A DNA stretch of 38,198 nucleotides. It comes from Saprospiraceae bacterium. Lineage in GTDB: Bacteria; Bacteroidota; Bacteroidia; Chitinophagales; Saprospiraceae. This document shows positions 1-7,725 of this stretch, one piece after another (positions within the stretch are counted from its first letter, which is position 1; each line of letters starts with the position of its first letter). The translations under genes and the position numbers were made by a program. A model generated the notes under the pieces. It worked only from the letters and a program-made list of their open reading frames with translations, was not told where the DNA came from and ran no database searches. The DNA lies in NCBI GenBank assembly GCA_013001975.1, contig JABDKX010000064.1, positions 1 through 38,198 on the forward strand. Reading direction: 5' to 3'.

Positions 1-387
1 AAACCATTTTAAAAAATCATACCTTTCAATTGCAATCGGAAAAGTTTCTGCACTCCAATTTGTTAAAGCATAAATCTTATACTTATTTGCATCCTTTATT
101 GTTTTAAATATTTTAACGGTTTCGTGAATAGGTCCATTCAACATAGTTTCCCATTCTCCGTAATATTTTGCAATTGTATTATGCCACTCCGGATGTTTTA
201 GCTGAAGCACTTTAGTTGCATTTTCCAGACTTCTTCCAGCATCTTGTTGTACATTCCATTCCATCGTGCATATGTACTCAATAAAAAGGTCGACTTGATT
301 TGAGTCTGTAAAAACTTTCCTGAAAACATTTTTTGGATCCCAATCTATCAGAACTCCACCTAAGTCAAAAATGATATTCTTAATCAA
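1..387 (-). CDS. HAD superfamily hydrolase (HAD-IA type), C-terminus cut by window edge
   Basis: The reverse strand reads an open frame of 129 codons that runs off the left edge. It opens with IKNIIFDLGGVLIDWDP, the HAD motif I with nucleophilic Asp; the second motif Asp is Gly, as in several HAD-IA phosphatases of the YihX type. YALTNWS near residue 113 fits motif II (Thr/Ser after a hydrophobic strand). Motifs III and IV lie outside the window. No ATG is available; the first plausible start is TTG at 385-387, giving the typical N-terminus (M)IKNIIFDLGG, one base after the cyclophilin stop, so the two genes are probably cotranscribed and translationally coupled. The substrate cannot be predicted; small phosphorylated metabolites are usual for the family. 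Confidence 0.85.
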   Translation of the reverse strand, partial: MIKNIIFDLGGVLIDWDPKNVFRKVFTDSNQVDLFIEYICTMEWNVQQDAGRSLENATKVLQLKHPEWHNTIAKYYGEWETMLNGPIHETVKIFKTIKDANKYKIYALTNWSAETFPIAIERYDFLKWF

Positions 388-388
388 A

Positions 389-889
389 TCAATGGATTTT
401 TACAGAAATGATATTATCACCCATACGGATGTCATTAACCACCTCTTGATCTTTTTCACCAACAACTTTTCCAAAAACAGTATGGTTATTATCTAACCAT
501 GGTGTTGGTACATGCGTGATAAAGAATTGACTACCATTGGTGCCGGGTCCTGCATTTGCCATTGATAAAATACCTGGCGCATCATGCCTTAATGTTGGAT
601 CAAATTCATCTCCAAAACGATAGCCTGGTCCTCCTCTTCCTGATCCTTCTGGACAACCTCCTTGAACCATAAAGTCTGGGATGACTCTGTGAAATAATAA
701 GCCGTCATAGTATCCAGATTTAGATAATTCTAAGAAATTACAAACGGTCTTTGGTGTCTTAGTCGCAAATAACACCATATTGATTTCACCCTTATTCGTT
801 TCTATAGTAATATTAATGTCTTCGTCATAACTGGCACTTTCCATTGCCATATTTATCAATGCTGGGTCTATTTTATCTATTGCTGACAT
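389..889 (-). CDS. Cyclophilin-type peptidyl-prolyl cis-trans isomerase
   Basis: Single-domain cyclophilin of 166 residues. Family landmarks are all present: [13 protein letters not shown] at 66-78 (catalytic Arg68, Gln76), [16 protein letters not shown] at 110-125 (Gln121, Phe122) and [12 protein letters not shown] at 131-142. There is no signal peptide, so it should act in the cytoplasm; the first ~25 residues are an acidic extension before the first strand of the fold. It catalyses proline isomerisation during protein folding. A housekeeping-type promoter (907-935) sits just upstream and the HAD gene follows one base after the stop. Confidence 0.95.
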   Translation of the reverse strand: MSAIDKIDPALINMAMESASYDEDINITIETNKGEINMVLFATKTPKTVCNFLELSKSGYYDGLLFHRVIPDFMVQGGCPEGSGRGGPGYRFGDEFDPTLRHDAPGILSMANAGPGTNGSQFFITHVPTPWLDNNHTVFGKVVGEKDQEVVNDIRMGDNIISVKIH

Positions 890-906
890 ATATTTAATTG
901 TTTTGA

Positions 907-935
907 CAAAGGTATATTTTTTATAAATATATCAA
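907..935 (-). promoter_or_regulatory. Housekeeping-type promoter of the cyclophilin gene
   Basis: On the minus strand: TTG (933-935), 18 bases, then TACCTTTG (907-914), an exact match to the Bacteroidota -7 element TAnnTTTG. Transcription would begin around 900, leaving a leader of about ten bases before the ATG at 889. Motif match only. Confidence 0.55.
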
Positions 936-989
936 TATGAAGTACCATTTCAATTGCATTTTTTAAGTTTTTAGAAAAAATTAACTATT

Positions 990-1019
990 CGATGTTTGAA
1001 CATTAATGTTTAAACATCG
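990..1019. promoter_or_regulatory. 30-bp near-perfect palindrome, candidate MarR operator
   Basis: The 30 bases are self-complementary apart from one mismatched pair (bases 998 and 1011). They consist of two adjacent 12-bp palindromes, ATGTTTGAACAT and ATGTTTAAACAT, overlapping at the central ATTAAT (centre 1004/1005). The site ends 11 bases before the GTG of the MarR gene. Two stacked 12-bp dyads suit binding by one or two MarR dimers, and the position fits autorepression of the marR-yceI operon. Binding itself is inferred. Confidence 0.75.
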
Positions 1020-1030
1020 TTATTTGCAAC

Positions 1031-1483
1031 GTGAGAATCGAAGAAGCTATAAAGCAATTAAAACCTTTTGTGAGTGAAGCACAAAAAGCAGGGGTCAATT
1101 TGATGTTTACCCATAATTGGTATGAAAGTCAATTAAGTGAGTTTTTTAAAACATATGGGTTGACAACCAAGCAATACAATATTCTTAGAATTTTAAAAGG
1201 TGCTAATAAATCTGTTTCGACTTCATTTATAAGGGAAAGACTGCTTGATAAAATGTCAGACGTTTCTCGAATTGTGGATAGGATGGCAAAAAAAAGTCTT
1301 GTTAAAAAGGAGACTTGTGAAACAGATAAGCGACTGGTCGATGTTGCTTTAACAGAGAAAGGTATTTCAATACTAAAACTGATTGGTAAAGAAATTTCAA
1401 AGTTCGACGCCTTGTTTGACAATTTAACAGAAAATGAAATAATTCAGCTAAACAATTTGCTGGATAAATTTAGAGGAGAATAA
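1031..1483 (+). CDS. MarR family transcriptional regulator
   Basis: 150-residue winged-helix regulator. Helices around 35-65 lead into the DNA-binding segment (LTTKQYNILRIL, then SVSTSFIRERLLDKMSDVSRIVDRMAKKSLV) and the wing contains ETDKRLVDVALTEKG, the usual MarR wing with its Asp-x-Arg. The start is GTG at 1031; no ATG lies between the upstream palindrome and the first helix. The gene is followed after 33 bases by a secreted YceI protein, a pairing seen often in Bacteroidota. Likely a repressor of its own operon; the effector is not visible. No conserved redox cysteine pair is obvious (one Cys, in the wing region). Confidence 0.92.
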   Translation: MRIEEAIKQLKPFVSEAQKAGVNLMFTHNWYESQLSEFFKTYGLTTKQYNILRILKGANKSVSTSFIRERLLDKMSDVSRIVDRMAKKSLVKKETCETDKRLVDVALTEKGISILKLIGKEISKFDALFDNLTENEIIQLNNLLDKFRGE

Positions 1484-1516
1484 TTTTTTAACATAAACTA
1501 AATAACAATTAAAAAA

Positions 1517-2095
1517 ATGAGAACATTATTATTATCAGCATTATGCTTTGTAGCTACATTAAGCATGGCTTCAACAGAACCGGTTCATGGAGGAAAAGTT
1601 GATGTAGAAGCAAGCACGGTTAACTGGGTTGGAAAAAAAGTAACTGGTCAACACACTGGGACTATCAAAATTCAAAGCGGTGAACTTATGATGAAAGATG
1701 GCATGCTTAAGGGTGGCTCTTTTGTTATTGATATGACTACAATTACATGTACTGATCTACCTGAAAAACCAGGAAATAAATTAGTAGGACATTTATCTTC
1801 AGATGACTTTTTCGGTATTGAGAATCACAAAACAGCAACATTAACTATTACTGAAGCCAGTAAAAGAGGAGATTCAAATAACTATGAAGTAATGGCTGAT
1901 TTAACTATTAAAGGAATAACAAAACCGATTGAATTTATTGCTCAAGTTAGTGATCACGAAGCAAAAGCTGATATTTCTATTGACAGAACTCAATACGATA
2001 TTAAGTATGGTTCTGGTTCTTTCTTTGATGGACTTGGTGATAAAATGATTTATGACAACTTTGAATTGTCTATCGATTTGGTGTTAACGCACTAG
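1517..2095 (+). CDS. Secreted YceI family protein
   Basis: 192 residues: signal peptide 1-18 (MRTLLLSALCFVATLSMA), then the YceI lipocalin-like barrel. Family features include the first strand VEASTVNWVGKKVTGQHTGTI, a central LVGHLSSDDFFGIENHKTATLTIT and VMADLTIKGITKPIEF. YceI proteins are periplasmic and bind isoprenoid or other amphipathic lipids in the barrel; the E. coli homologue responds to base and stress. Here expression is probably controlled by the MarR protein encoded just upstream. A hairpin terminator follows at 2131-2158. Confidence 0.93.
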   Translation: MRTLLLSALCFVATLSMASTEPVHGGKVDVEASTVNWVGKKVTGQHTGTIKIQSGELMMKDGMLKGGSFVIDMTTITCTDLPEKPGNKLVGHLSSDDFFGIENHKTATLTITEASKRGDSNNYEVMADLTIKGITKPIEFIAQVSDHEAKADISIDRTQYDIKYGSGSFFDGLGDKMIYDNFELSIDLVLTH

Positions 2096-2130
2096 GATTA
2101 CAATTTTTTTATATAGTTGTATTAAAGGGT

Positions 2131-2158
2131 AGAGGGGGGATGCTTAATTGCATCCTCT
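2131..2158 (+). terminator. Intrinsic terminator of the marR-yceI operon
   Basis: Stem GGATGC/GCATCC with a TTAATT loop, extended by G-rich/CT-rich arms with wobble or bulge, followed by TTTCTTTTTAA. It lies between two convergent genes. Confidence 0.7.
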
Positions 2159-2164
2159 TTCTTT

Positions 2165-4378
2165 TTAATACCAATAACTTAACTTCAAAATTAGCGCTCT
2201 GTTGCTAGACTCTAATCCTGATCTTCCGATACCTGTCAGCACATCATAATTATCAACAAATACCAAAAACAAATCTGACATTGGCGAATAACGCCATTGC
2301 AATCGGCTGTTGATGCCTACAAAATCCGATTGGTCAACATATTGAAATAATGATGTCCAGATCAAATCCCTGTTAAAAGCAATTTCAACCTTTGATACAA
2401 CAGCAGAAATCAATCTGTTTCCATATTGTTCAGGAAATTTTAAGTCATTTCTTTGATAAGAAATTCCGAAGTTACCCCATGGTTGTATCCGATACTTTAC
2501 ACCCAATTCAATTTTCTTTAAAGTCCCATTATAAAAACCGCCATATTGAGCAGAGACCTCATATGAAAATGGTTTTCGTTCATCAGATTCATATTCTAAA
2601 ATGACATCTGTAAATCTATATTTTTCTGCAGGAAGTGGATCATATTCGGAAGAAGTGAATCTAAAAGGGTAGAGGAGATCAACTTCTGAATTGTTAATCC
2701 TGATTTTGTATTCATCACCATTATTGAGACTTAAAAAATAACGCAGTCTGTTGTACCTTTCATTAAAGGAGCCATCATTATTATAAACAAGTAAATTTTC
2801 AAATCCAATATTATGTCTCCTAACCAATTTGCTATTTTGAGGTCTGATATTGTATTCTAATTCAGAATAAGATTGAGTAAATCCGCTTCTTATCGTGGTA
2901 TCTCTGGAAGCATCGTAATTATTTACACGAGCAATAAATCCTAAGTCTGCATAATAATTATCTTGTAATGTAACATTGTTCGTGCTGAAATTCCAAGCAG
3001 GATTTCGAAATCTGAATCCAATATTGTACATCCCAGTTTTGGAATTATAAGCATCTTTAAATGATTGATGTAATCCTCCCCAAAAAGAGATTTGACCGTT
3101 ATTTGAAAAGTACTTTGCTTCTAAGCTGGCATTTCTCCCAAAGTCATTCTCAATTGTTTCAAAACCGTCGAAGCTTTGACGATTTATAAACATCCCTTGT
3201 ACAATCGATCTGCCAAATCTTTGTTGGACTGCAAAAGCCGTATTATTCTGACCATATGCATCTTCAGTTGTTCCAGAATGCATATTCATAAGACCTATTC
3301 GAAGGTCGGGATTTATATTGCCCGTTAATCGAGCGCCATAAATTATAGGGACAGCTCTTCCTTCACTGTCTAAGCCAATGCGTCTAGAAAAGAAAGGTCT
3401 TGCTACACCCAATCCATAATCAGAAAACAAGTCCGAATTTTCTAAAAAGAAAGTTCTTTTTTCAGGTAGCCCAATATTAAATCTGGTCAGATTAGTTACC
3501 AATTCATCAGCCTCTATTTGAGAAAAATCGGGGTTAATCGTCACATCTAAATTTAATGTAGAAGTAACTGCTAATCTTGCATCAAGACCTGCATCTGCAT
3601 TAAATTTTGTGTCTTCATCTTTTTGTTTATTGACACTGCTCGTTACAAAGGGAATCAAATTAAAATTACCTGTTTTTTTAGAAGGAGGTGCATCCCAATT
3701 CATTTTACCCGCAAAAGCAGGATTAGGAGGCCAAAACGATTCTGGCACTGCCGTCCAGTTGTGATTTTCATTGTCCAATTGAAGATTACGAACAAAGTTC
3801 AGGCCCCATTCATTTATATTTTCATCATATCTGATGATCTTTAATGGAATGGCCATTTCTAATGACCAAAAATCATCAGCTTGATGTGTTTCAACAAACC
3901 ATTTATTATTCCAATCTCGATTTATACCACTTGTTTCAGAACGTAAGGCATCATATTGACCTCCTTCTGCAGACCCACCAAAGAGGTATGCATTTGTTTT
4001 AGTATTTAAAGGATCCAGTACAATGGCAATGGCATCATTGTCCCAAAATTCATCTCTTTTTAGAGATCGAATAATAATGTTTTCCGTTTGATAACAAATC
4101 GCCCCAAAATAAAGGTTGTCTTCATCATACGTCACACGAACTTCGGTTCTTGGATCTGCATTTTCTGCAAAGTAGGGTTGTTTTTGCCAAAAATCTGAGC
4201 CTACATCAGCTTCTAGCCAACTGTCCTCATCTAGATGTCCATCCAAATTAATAGCACCACTTGCTTTCTTTATGTCAAGCTGAAACCGAGACTTCAAATC
4301 AAGGATTGGAGCCTGACTAAATATCAGCAAAGGGAACAGCAAGCTGATACAAGTAATAATATTTTTGGCTAGGAACAT
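2165..4378 (-). CDS. DUF5916 / CBM9-like N-domain outer-membrane protein
   Basis: About 737 residues from the preferred ATG at 4376-4378, where MFLAKNIITCISLLFPLLIFSQ forms a signal peptide. An upstream in-frame ATG (4439-4441) overlaps the previous gene's stop as ATGA and adds 21 residues; it is the alternative start. The N-terminal ~200 residues resemble a carbohydrate-binding family 9 sandwich (INLDGHLDEDSWLEA, TEVRVTYDEDNLYFGA, DAIAIVLDPLNTKTNAYLFG). The rest is the DUF5916 region, full of alternating strands and ending LILKLSYWY, as expected for an outer-membrane barrel. Function is unknown for the family; sugar or polymer binding is a guess. Last gene of the DoxX-Plug-EEP operon. Confidence 0.88.
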   Translation of the reverse strand: MFLAKNIITCISLLFPLLIFSQAPILDLKSRFQLDIKKASGAINLDGHLDEDSWLEADVGSDFWQKQPYFAENADPRTEVRVTYDEDNLYFGAICYQTENIIIRSLKRDEFWDNDAIAIVLDPLNTKTNAYLFGGSAEGGQYDALRSETSGINRDWNNKWFVETHQADDFWSLEMAIPLKIIRYDENINEWGLNFVRNLQLDNENHNWTAVPESFWPPNPAFAGKMNWDAPPSKKTGNFNLIPFVTSSVNKQKDEDTKFNADAGLDARLAVTSTLNLDVTINPDFSQIEADELVTNLTRFNIGLPEKRTFFLENSDLFSDYGLGVARPFFSRRIGLDSEGRAVPIIYGARLTGNINPDLRIGLMNMHSGTTEDAYGQNNTAFAVQQRFGRSIVQGMFINRQSFDGFETIENDFGRNASLEAKYFSNNGQISFWGGLHQSFKDAYNSKTGMYNIGFRFRNPAWNFSTNNVTLQDNYYADLGFIARVNNYDASRDTTIRSGFTQSYSELEYNIRPQNSKLVRRHNIGFENLLVYNNDGSFNERYNRLRYFLSLNNGDEYKIRINNSEVDLLYPFRFTSSEYDPLPAEKYRFTDVILEYESDERKPFSYEVSAQYGGFYNGTLKKIELGVKYRIQPWGNFGISYQRNDLKFPEQYGNRLISAVVSKVEIAFNRDLIWTSLFQYVDQSDFVGINSRLQWRYSPMSDLFLVFVDNYDVLTGIGRSGLESSNRALILKLSYWY

Positions 4379-4437
4379 ATTATAGTAATAATGCATGCGA
4401 AGATACGAAAAAAAACTCCTGACAGGTAAAGAGAAAA

Positions 4438-5127
4438 TCACCCCAATTCAAGCACCATTGGAGAATGATCTGACAGCCCATTTTCTCTCCATTCATGGAG
4501 GTAATAACATGACTTCACAATTGGTATTAAGGCTTTGGAAACATACGTATGGTCATATCGATAGCCATTTCCTTGATGACTATACCAAGAGTATTCTGAA
4601 ACTTTACCATGCAAAAATCTGAATGCATCTACACAACCATGTTCAGACAAAGCTTCCATTTTATCCGTGTACCAAAACGATTTTCCTTTTTGATCTACAT
4701 GATTAATTCCTGTATTATAATCACCCACAATAATGCAAGGCTTATCTTGTTTTATTTCTTCTAATAAAAAGTCAAATAATTTGTGTTTTTTCTTATGTGG
4801 TAAATAAACACCATAGATATTAAAAGCCTCAAAAACAGAACAGTTGACATTGTGCGTGTACTTTTCATCAGCACTTAAAAACACATTTAGATTACATGGA
4901 ATTTTCGAAAAAGTAGCTACAGCATTGTCGTTTGATTTGGCGTTGGTAACATTTTGAAAACGATAACCCAAGCGCAATAAGTTGTGCCTTATTTTATGAC
5001 CACCCTCGTTATTTCTGAATTCTGAAAGGACAATGACATCGGCATTAAACGATTGTAATGACTTGGTAATTTTTGTGATGCGCGAACCACCACCTTGTCG
5101 GATATTCCAGGAGAGTAATTTAAACAA
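4438..5127 (-). CDS. Endonuclease/exonuclease/phosphatase (EEP) family protein
   Basis: 229 residues with the complete EEP active site: WN (Asn8), LSEF (metal-binding Glu36), Tyr108, GDYN (Asp136, Asn138), YDH (Asp192, His193) and LSDHSP (Asp220, His221). No signal peptide, so probably cytoplasmic. The layout is close to exodeoxyribonuclease III/AP-endonuclease-like proteins but shorter than ExoIII (~268), so the substrate (DNA, phosphodiester or phosphoester) is open. It lies 33 bases after the Plug gene and overlaps the longest version of the DUF5916 gene by four bases. Confidence 0.9.
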   Translation of the reverse strand: MFKLLSWNIRQGGGSRITKITKSLQSFNADVIVLSEFRNNEGGHKIRHNLLRLGYRFQNVTNAKSNDNAVATFSKIPCNLNVFLSADEKYTHNVNCSVFEAFNIYGVYLPHKKKHKLFDFLLEEIKQDKPCIIVGDYNTGINHVDQKGKSFWYTDKMEALSEHGCVDAFRFLHGKVSEYSWYSHQGNGYRYDHTYVSKALIPIVKSCYYLHEWRENGLSDHSPMVLELG

Positions 5128-5160
5128 GTAACTTATTTCTTGCTAAGATAACATTTTTGT

Positions 5161-6495
5161 CTATCTCAATTGTTGGTTGCTGTTAAACTTCTTGACGGCA
5201 AGTATGCGATCAAAGAGACTACCAAACTCTCTGTAATAGACAATAATAAAATAATCATTTTCTGTTTCGTACCAACTGCCTTCCACTTTGTCAATATCGA
5301 GATTGCCCGTTTCTTTATCTAGTAAAGCAAACATATAATTATAATAACCTTGCTTGAAATAAGCTTGTCCGAGATAAGCTTTTATCTCTTCATCGTAATA
5401 CATTTTATATTCTTCTTTCGCTTGCCAATCTGAAAAAGCACCTACGATGTAAAGGTCTTCTTCAAATTTTTTATTTGAAAATAAATTATAAATGACATTG
5501 CAATATTCACTTGACACTTCTGGGTTTCTATATCTTTCATTATCAATAATAAAATAACCATTGGCATCAAGTTCGTGTACAGAATTTCGTTGAGCCCTTA
5601 TACTGGTGGAATCCAAAAGAACCGTAGTTTCAAATTCATCTTGATCTATACTTCTGACAAATTCTGTTGTATAGCTCAAGGGTCTTATATCAAAACTTCT
5701 AAACTCTTTTAAAGCTGGAAAAGATATATAATCGTACTGATCTAAAATAATAGATTGCCCTCTTTCATACGTCGGCACTAAATTGGTCTTCGCTGAATTC
5801 CAATTATCATTTTGCATCATGGTTGTGAATAATTCTATCTGAGGCTGATTGATGTCAAAATTTTCGTAAGAGATATTAAGTTTAAATTCTTGATGTGTAT
5901 TGATATTTCTAACGTTCCTCGGCTTAATTGATTGGTGTCCTATATTGATCACACTTTCAGAAACGATAAACCTCCGTGTTATTACTGGAACCTGCAAGTC
6001 TTGATCAGTTATAACTAATAGGTAGTTTCCAGAAATAGTCCATGTTAATTCATCGTTAGGTAAATACAAGTTGTAATTTGTGTAATCCGAATAACCATTG
6101 GTGGAGTATTCAAAGTTTTCAATTTCTTCATTATTGAATCCATCCATATATTCAATTTCTTGCAAATCACTAGGATACCAATCCTTGTCACAATGGATAA
6201 TTTTATAAGTATAAGGCTTGAAACCGCCCTCCATATCATCAAATTTTAAATGCAAAATAGCTTTTGATGTGGATGCCAAATCTACGGTTGGAAAAGACAA
6301 CTGATTTCCAGTATTAGATAGCTTAACAGTTTTTAAGTAATCAACATAAACAACATTATCATAAATCAAATCTTGCCCAACTATGTAATTGCCAAATGCT
6401 CCAATAATTGACAAGCAAATTGTAAAACCAAATTTTTGTGAACTTCTTACCAATGGAATCTTTTGAATAAATTTAATTAAAGGGGAAATGGTCAT
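5161..6495 (-). CDS. Type IX secretion system Plug protein (DUF5103)
   Basis: 444 residues. An N-terminal hydrophobic segment (about 22-40, ending NYIVGQ) is a signal peptide with a long N-region. The body matches DUF5103, now named T9SS plug protein: YTYKIIHCDKDWYPSDLQ, EYMDGFNNEEIENFEYS, LPNDELTWTISGNYLL and RRFIVSES in order. In Flavobacterium the Plug protein seals the periplasmic end of the SprA translocon in the outer membrane when no substrate is being exported. It is consistent with at least one T9SS substrate in this window (9373-14787). It lies nine bases after doxX and 33 before the EEP gene; no other T9SS core gene is nearby. Confidence 0.9.
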   Translation of the reverse strand: MTISPLIKFIQKIPLVRSSQKFGFTICLSIIGAFGNYIVGQDLIYDNVVYVDYLKTVKLSNTGNQLSFPTVDLASTSKAILHLKFDDMEGGFKPYTYKIIHCDKDWYPSDLQEIEYMDGFNNEEIENFEYSTNGYSDYTNYNLYLPNDELTWTISGNYLLVITDQDLQVPVITRRFIVSESVINIGHQSIKPRNVRNINTHQEFKLNISYENFDINQPQIELFTTMMQNDNWNSAKTNLVPTYERGQSIILDQYDYISFPALKEFRSFDIRPLSYTTEFVRSIDQDEFETTVLLDSTSIRAQRNSVHELDANGYFIIDNERYRNPEVSSEYCNVIYNLFSNKKFEEDLYIVGAFSDWQAKEEYKMYYDEEIKAYLGQAYFKQGYYNYMFALLDKETGNLDIDKVEGSWYETENDYFIIVYYREFGSLFDRILAVKKFNSNQQLR

Positions 6496-6504
6496 ATATA
6501 CAAA

Positions 6505-6921
6505 CTATTTTTTCTGGTTTAAAAGTGTATCCAGACTGTATTTATCCCAACTTGCTGGAATGACCAACAAAAAAATGAGCAACATCGCTCTGTACATGAC
6601 ATGCGATAAATCCCAAATTGGAGTGGCTAAGCCGTGTCCGAATGTGACAATGACTAAGACTGATGCTAGAAAATAAAGGGCCATATTCTTTTTAAACCCA
6701 AAAATTAAGAGCATGCCACCTATTAATTCAATAAATGATGTGTAATAAGCAGTTGCAATTGTTAAAAATGATGGCAATAAATCTTGGTATGTTTCTTTAA
6801 AAAAGCTGTTATAAACATTATCGATACCCATATTAAACACTTTTCCAAATCCTTGCATAAAAAAGATAAATCCGAGTAAAAGCCTTGCAGTCAGCACACC
6901 AATAGCCCTGTTTAAGTCCAT
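6505..6921 (-). CDS. DoxX family membrane protein
   Basis: 138 residues, four predicted membrane helices (about 8-28, 54-76, 80-98, 106-124). The first, LTARLLLGFIFFMQGFGKVF, is the classic DoxX start, and FIELIGGMLLIFGF is the second family signature. DoxX proteins are small quinone/redox-associated inner-membrane proteins of mostly unknown role. First gene of the minus-strand operon that continues into the T9SS Plug gene nine bases later; a good promoter lies at 6940-6969. Confidence 0.9.
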   Translation of the reverse strand: MDLNRAIGVLTARLLLGFIFFMQGFGKVFNMGIDNVYNSFFKETYQDLLPSFLTIATAYYTSFIELIGGMLLIFGFKKNMALYFLASVLVIVTFGHGLATPIWDLSHVMYRAMLLIFLLVIPASWDKYSLDTLLNQKK

Positions 6922-6939
6922 TTTTGCTGTTGTTAATTA

Positions 6940-6969
6940 TAAAGTTAGTTTCAGACTACCAATCTACAA
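6940..6969 (-). promoter_or_regulatory. Housekeeping-type promoter of the doxX-plug operon
   Basis: Minus strand: TTG (6967-6969), 19 bases, TAACTTTA (6940-6947), one mismatch to TAnnTTTG. The start of transcription would fall near 6932, about 11 bases before the ATG. Confidence 0.5.
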
Positions 6970-7111
6970 CGATTAAAGCAAAGTGAAAAATTCATTAATT
7001 CGACGACTTAACATTTACATAATACTTTAAATATGCACCATTGTGTTTGTCACCAAATTTACTACGGATGCTTTTAGTCTTATTTTTTCTTGAAAAATAA
7101 TTAATATTATA

Positions 7112-7139
7112 GGCAACCATCTGGTAAATTGACTCATAT
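7112..7139 (+). promoter_or_regulatory. Candidate ECF promoter of the sigma-factor gene
   Basis: TAGGCAACC (7110-7118), 16 bases, CATAT (7135-7139). The same 9-mer with the same spacing to CATAT recurs at 9306-9335 before the giant repeat gene. The -35/-10 spacing is what ECF sigma factors use, and it lies 26 bases before the best ATG of the sigma gene, so autoregulation is likely. I saw no other GGCAACC in an intergenic region of the window. Inferred from two copies only. Confidence 0.55.
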
Positions 7140-7164
7140 AGACAGTGTTAGGTTAAACCATTGC

Positions 7165-7698
7165 ATGAAAAGCGAAAAACTTCTTATCTCTGAAAGTCAA
7201 AAAGGTGTGGCAAAAGCACAAAGGGATTTGTATGACCGTTATAAATCGCGATGGTTTATGATTTGCTTGAGATATGTGAAAAAAAGAGAGGATGCTCTGG
7301 ATGTTTTACAAAATTCATTGGTAAAAATATTCTCCAAACTTGATACTTTTGATAGTGATCGTGGGACTTTTTCAAATTGGTCTTCACGAGTGGTTGTTAA
7401 TGAAAGCATCATGTTTCAGAGAAAGTTTTGGAGAGCGCATGAAACCATTGAGTTGCATGACGAAAACTTATTGACAACGCAAGAAAGTAATCCAATTGAA
7501 AACCTTGGCGCAGAAGAGATAACACGCTTGATTCAAAAGTTGCCTGATGGATATCGTGTTGTATTTAATATGTTTGCCATCGAAGGGTTTTCTCATAAAG
7601 AGATTGCTCAAATTCTTGGCATTACTGTTGGAACATCAAAGTCTCAATTATTCAAAGCCAAGAATATGTTGAAAAGGCAAATTGAAGTTATTATTTAG
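7165..7698 (+). CDS. ECF (sigma-70 family) RNA polymerase sigma factor
   Basis: 177 residues from ATG 7165. Region 2 spans about 17-90 (AQRDLYDRYKSRWFMICLRY, DALDVLQNSLVKIF, GTFSNWSSRVVVNESI) and region 4 about 118-172 (LPDGYRVVFNMFAIEGFSHKEIAQILGI, then SKSQLFKAKNMLK, the recognition helix). A longer frame opens at TTG 7129, but that lies upstream of the candidate -10 element (7135-7139), so ATG is preferred. The probable anti-sigma gene starts 27 bases after the stop. Its likely targets are its own promoter and that of the giant gene at 9373. Confidence 0.93.
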   Translation: MKSEKLLISESQKGVAKAQRDLYDRYKSRWFMICLRYVKKREDALDVLQNSLVKIFSKLDTFDSDRGTFSNWSSRVVVNESIMFQRKFWRAHETIELHDENLLTTQESNPIENLGAEEITRLIQKLPDGYRVVFNMFAIEGFSHKEIAQILGITVGTSKSQLFKAKNMLKRQIEVII

Positions 7699-7725
7699 AA
7701 TTAGTAATTATTGCAAAGATTTAAT

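Noticed and set aside
7129-7164. TTG-started N-terminal extension of the sigma factor
   Set aside because: It lies over the candidate -10 element (7135-7139), adds 12 residues unlike ECF N-termini, and an ATG follows at 7165.
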